21,235 nt of DNA from Phallusia fumigata (taxonomy: Eukaryota > Chordata > Ascidiacea > Phlebobranchia > Ascidiidae), in the NCBI GenBank assembly GCA_008931825.1, contig QXVZ01022196.1, positions 1 to 21,235 of the forward strand. Reading direction: 5' to 3'. Shown here in pieces: positions 19,291 to 21,235 of this stretch. The notes beneath the pieces are model-generated. The model did no database searches, was not told the origin of the DNA, and saw only the letters and a program-made list of their open reading frames with translations. Every line of letters starts with the position of its first letter. Position 1 is the first letter of the stretch. The position numbers and the translations under genes were made by a program.

Positions 19291-19313
19291 CAGTTTCGTG
19301 GATTAAGTTAACA

Positions 19314-19419
19314 ATGGCCAGCATTTATGTGAATAATGATGCTGACACTTATGAAGCGATTGGGATTAAAGAGGGACAGCTACAACAAGCTATGAAACCA
19401 ATTATCAAAAATAAACCAG
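19314..19419 (+). CDS. Lectin exon 1, cytoplasmic tail with hemITAM-like motif
   Basis: 35 codons plus one base, donor CCAG|GTAAAC. It starts MASIYVNNDADTYEAIG. Tyr5 is followed by VN (a Grb2-type YxN context) and Tyr13 lies in DADTYEAI, an acidic stretch before YxxI as in the hemITAM of C-type lectin receptors. Confidence 0.65.
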
Positions 19420-21235
19420 GTAAACTTTGTTTAAAACAATATGTTCTTAATTGGAGCTATTAAAGTTTTGTTTACTTTTGTTGTTTAACCGTTTGCTCCA
19501 AAACACTTTATGAACTAGAAAATCGTGAACCATTTTCAAACATTTACGAGGAATCTTCGTCAAATGTTCTTGAAACAGATGGAGTGAGACAAAACCAAGC
19601 GATTAGTAATCCTACAAAGAAAGCTGTGCAAGGTATTAGTAAGTTGTCTTTAAAGTAAATCAAAAGTTGCTTGATCCCAAAGCAGGTGCATGAAGTTTTT
19701 GCCTTAACAGAGTCAACCAAATTAAAATAAATGGCTTATGTCCTAAAAACTCAAGTCATAACCCCTACGGTTCGGTCGGTCGTTTAATTTGTATTGTCGG
19801 TGGTATATTGGGTTACCCAGCTGCTTCGTTTCAGTCACCTTCCATTATTTTCGTTTTGTTTCGAGTTTGCCAAGTCCTAAGTCAAGTCAGTTAAATAGCG
19901 TTTAAGTTTAATCGCCAGAGGATGGGCTTCGGATAGACTAATTGAATAGGCGACTCGAGTAACTTGTATAACAAATTTTATAATGTCCAAAACACAATAA
20001 TTGTTTGCAGAAATTGTTACTACTCAATCAAGCGGCATATCTCCAGAAAATAATTCGAAAAATCGAAAATTGTTCCTAGTGATTACAATCTTGGTGTGTG
20101 CAGTTGTGATCTTGGCTGCTTTGAGTCTAATTTTCGGGATATCCAATTTCGCAAAAAACGGGTATGTGGTATTTGTCGGAATGAAGTGATCTGACTATCA
20201 ACTGCTTACGTTAAATCCTGACTAATTTTTATTTTATTTTTTTCAGACGGTTGACAAAGAAATTCCTGAAAGTAAGTTGTGTGTCTGCCCAGTGTTTCCA
20301 AAAAGTTTTTTTGCTTTTACTCTTCCAAAATTTATAGTTTTCGAGGTTCAAACATTAAGCAACATTGGTGACAGTAAAGCCACATTTTTAAATGTGATTT
20401 AACTTTACGCAATTACATTCGTGCAAACGTCTCAAACAATGTAGTTGTCAGCACAAATTCTGTGATCAAAACACAACAAACCAACAAGGCAAGCTTTAGA
20501 TGCATAATGTGATCACTCCGTTTTGTGAACTAGGGTTTGAAACTCTGTAGGTAACATGATTTCAACAAAAACATTTGTTCAGCATCACAGACAACTGGTC
20601 AAACAACTTTAAACACCGAATCTGTGGTTACAAAACCACCACTGGGTACTTTCCCCAACCCGGCCCGTTCATGTGTTGAACTTAGAGACGCTGGGTTTAA
20701 AGATGGAATCTACGTCATACAACCTTCACTCACACCGTTTGAGGTATATAAGGGACGGCAGAAATGTCCATGTTTTGAAAGATCATGTAAACTGTTTCTT
20801 CTGTTCTAAGGCTTACTGTGATATGACAGCTGCTGGCGGTGGATGGGTTCTTGCAGCAACTATCAACGAAAATAACTTTAATTTGTCAGAAACTTATGGT
20901 GGTTCATGGTTTCTCACAACGTCAAACAATCACCTAAATGTCTTGGGTAAATTCGAATGTTTTATCAAAATTCTAAAGACCAGCATTGCGACATATCTTT
21001 TTTTGATCCAGATTACCAAAATTGGATGAACACAAATTCGTTTGGAACATTTGATTCTTGTATAAGATCAGATTAAAAAAGTCAAGCTTATTTCGAATAC
21101 AAGGTAGAATTTTATAAAAAGATTTTTTCTGATATACGTCAAGATTTTGTTAATATTCAGGCAAATGACGTCATGTTACGTCATGTTCCAAACCAAATAC
21201 CGCTTGAGGTCAGCAGAGAGCATAGTTTCTTGCAA
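19314..21235 (+). CDS. Intelectin-like type II membrane lectin, 5' part
   Basis: A probable cell-surface glycan-binding receptor. Exons: 19314-19419, 19519-19638 (or -19632), 20011-20161, 20247-20271, 20591-20743, 20811-20946 and 21012 to about 21103; the rest is beyond the window. The Met at 19314 sits in AACAATGG. The order is a cytoplasmic tail of about 90 residues with tyrosines, then KNRK and one membrane span (LFLVITILVCAVVILAALSL), then a Thr-containing stalk, then the lectin domain (SCVELRDAGFKDGIY, YCDMTAAGGGWVLAATINEN, YQNWMNTNSFGTFDSC). The CDMT..GGGW block and the Cys before it are typical of intelectins and fibrinogen-related domains; the SFGTFDS part favours intelectin. Basic residues before the span give an N-in topology. 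Exon phases fit throughout. An in-frame TAA at 21074-21076 breaks the last exon seen. A soluble or alternatively spliced form cannot be excluded. Confidence 0.75.
19519..19638 (+). CDS. Lectin exon 2, cytoplasmic tail
   Basis: Acceptor after a T-rich stretch at ACTAG, phase 1. It encodes ENREPFSNIYEESSSNVLET and then DGVRQNQAISNPTKKAVQ. There is a further tyrosine in NIYEES. Two donors six bases apart both keep frame: G|GTATTAG (exon ends 19632) and A|GTAAGTTG (19638). The second fits the consensus better. Confidence 0.6.
20011..20161 (+). CDS. Lectin exon 3, membrane span
   Basis: Acceptor TTGTTTGCAG, donor GG|GTATGT. It encodes IVTTQSSGISPENNSKNRK, then a span of about 23 residues (LFLVITILVCAVVILAALSL and IFG), then ISNFAKN. 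It starts at phase 1 and ends at phase 2. Confidence 0.75.
20247..20271 (+). CDS. Lectin exon 4 (25-base microexon)
   Basis: Acceptor TTTTTTTCAG, donor AAA|GTAAGT. It encodes (G)RLTKKFLK, a basic juxtamembrane stretch. It converts the phase 2 end of exon 3 into phase 0, which fits exon 5 starting at 20591. Confidence 0.55.
20591..20743 (+). CDS. Lectin exon 5, stalk and start of lectin domain
   Basis: It encodes TTGQTTLNTESVVTKPPLGT, then NPARSCVELRDAGFKDGIYV and ends LTPFE|GTATAT. The acceptor is the second AG (CATCACAG); the first AG eight bases upstream would not keep frame with exon 4. A Thr-rich stalk is followed by the first conserved Cys of the domain. Confidence 0.7.
20811..20946 (+). 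CDS. Lectin exon 6, fibrinogen/intelectin core
   Basis: After a 67-base intron with a TTCTTCTGTTCTAAG acceptor it encodes AYCDMTAAGGGWVLAATINE, then NNFNLSETYGGSWFLTT. CDMT..GGGW is the signature of fibrinogen-like and intelectin domains. The donor is TTGG|GTAAAT, phase 1. Confidence 0.85.
21012..21103 (+). pseudogene. Lectin exon 7 with in-frame TAA
   Basis: Acceptor TTTGATCCAG, phase 1. It encodes DYQNWMNTNSFGTFDSC and IRSD, then TAA at 21074-21076. The same frame continues KSQAYFEYK to a possible donor AAG|GTAGAA at 21104. Intelectins carry SDYK followed by a Tyr-rich strand at this place, so the TAA stands where Tyr is expected. Alternatively exon 7 ends earlier at T|GTATAAG (about 21059), which would leave the TAA in the intron but would lose conserved residues. 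Confidence 0.55.
21104..21235. other. Intron of lectin gene, window end
   Basis: AT-rich sequence with one TGACGTCA at 21166-21173, followed by TTACGTCATG. No exon is visible before the window ends. Confidence 0.5.

Noticed and set aside
19215..19313. Longer N terminus for the lectin from an upstream start
   Set aside because: The Met at 19314 has a better start context and gives a tail without the AT-rich, hydrophobic extension; an acceptor-like site at 19293 also lies between them.

Overview
The window looks like nuclear DNA of an invertebrate deuterostome, most likely an ascidian of the Ciona type. The reasons are AT-rich DNA with short introns and compact multi-exon genes, an intelectin-type lectin and an adhesion GPCR, and Penelope-like and Ty3/Gypsy (CsRn1-like) retroelements. 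The genus is an inference, because nothing here fixes the species. Three protein-coding genes can be rebuilt, all on the + strand. Exon limits come from GT/AG sites whose phases fit from exon to exon; no transcript data were available.

Layout: 1-1365 holds the 5' part of a decayed minus-strand Ty3/Gypsy element, with LTR, a tRNA-Trp-type primer binding site, gag, and the protease start of pol in shifted frames. 2517-3216 is a Penelope-like element (PLE) remnant: a GIY-YIG endonuclease fragment flanked by inverted repeats whose outer end resembles a hammerhead ribozyme. 3434-4623 is a two-exon C2H2 zinc-finger gene with ten fingers; finger 8 is broken by a one-base shift in a T run. 5037-8425 is a 3.4-kb minisatellite of 26-27-bp units beginning TGTACAG, with higher-order duplications. 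8426-10120 is non-coding, with a tRNA-like SINE candidate and a 64-bp hairpin related to the PLE end.

10121-15310 is an adhesion GPCR gene. It has a signal-anchor exon, several very small cysteine-containing exons, a Thr/Ala-rich mucin-like exon with an internal 135-bp duplication, a GAIN/GPS exon, then TM5-TM6 and TM7-tail exons. Every intron that can be assessed is phase 1. A single N at 14792 sits where TM1-TM4 should be, so the assembly has probably lost sequence there. 15489-16140 is a roughly 310-bp tandem duplication whose first copy carries a clear TATA box.

19314 to about 21103 (gene continues beyond the window) is the 5' part of a type II membrane intelectin-like lectin. It has a short tyrosine-bearing cytoplasmic tail with a hemITAM-like motif, one membrane span, a Thr-rich stalk and a fibrinogen/intelectin fold. 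An in-frame TAA lies in a conserved part of the lectin domain. The receptor and the adhesion GPCR are both cell-surface proteins, but nothing in the sequence shows that they act together. The CRE palindrome TGACGTCA occurs six times across the window, far more than base composition predicts.
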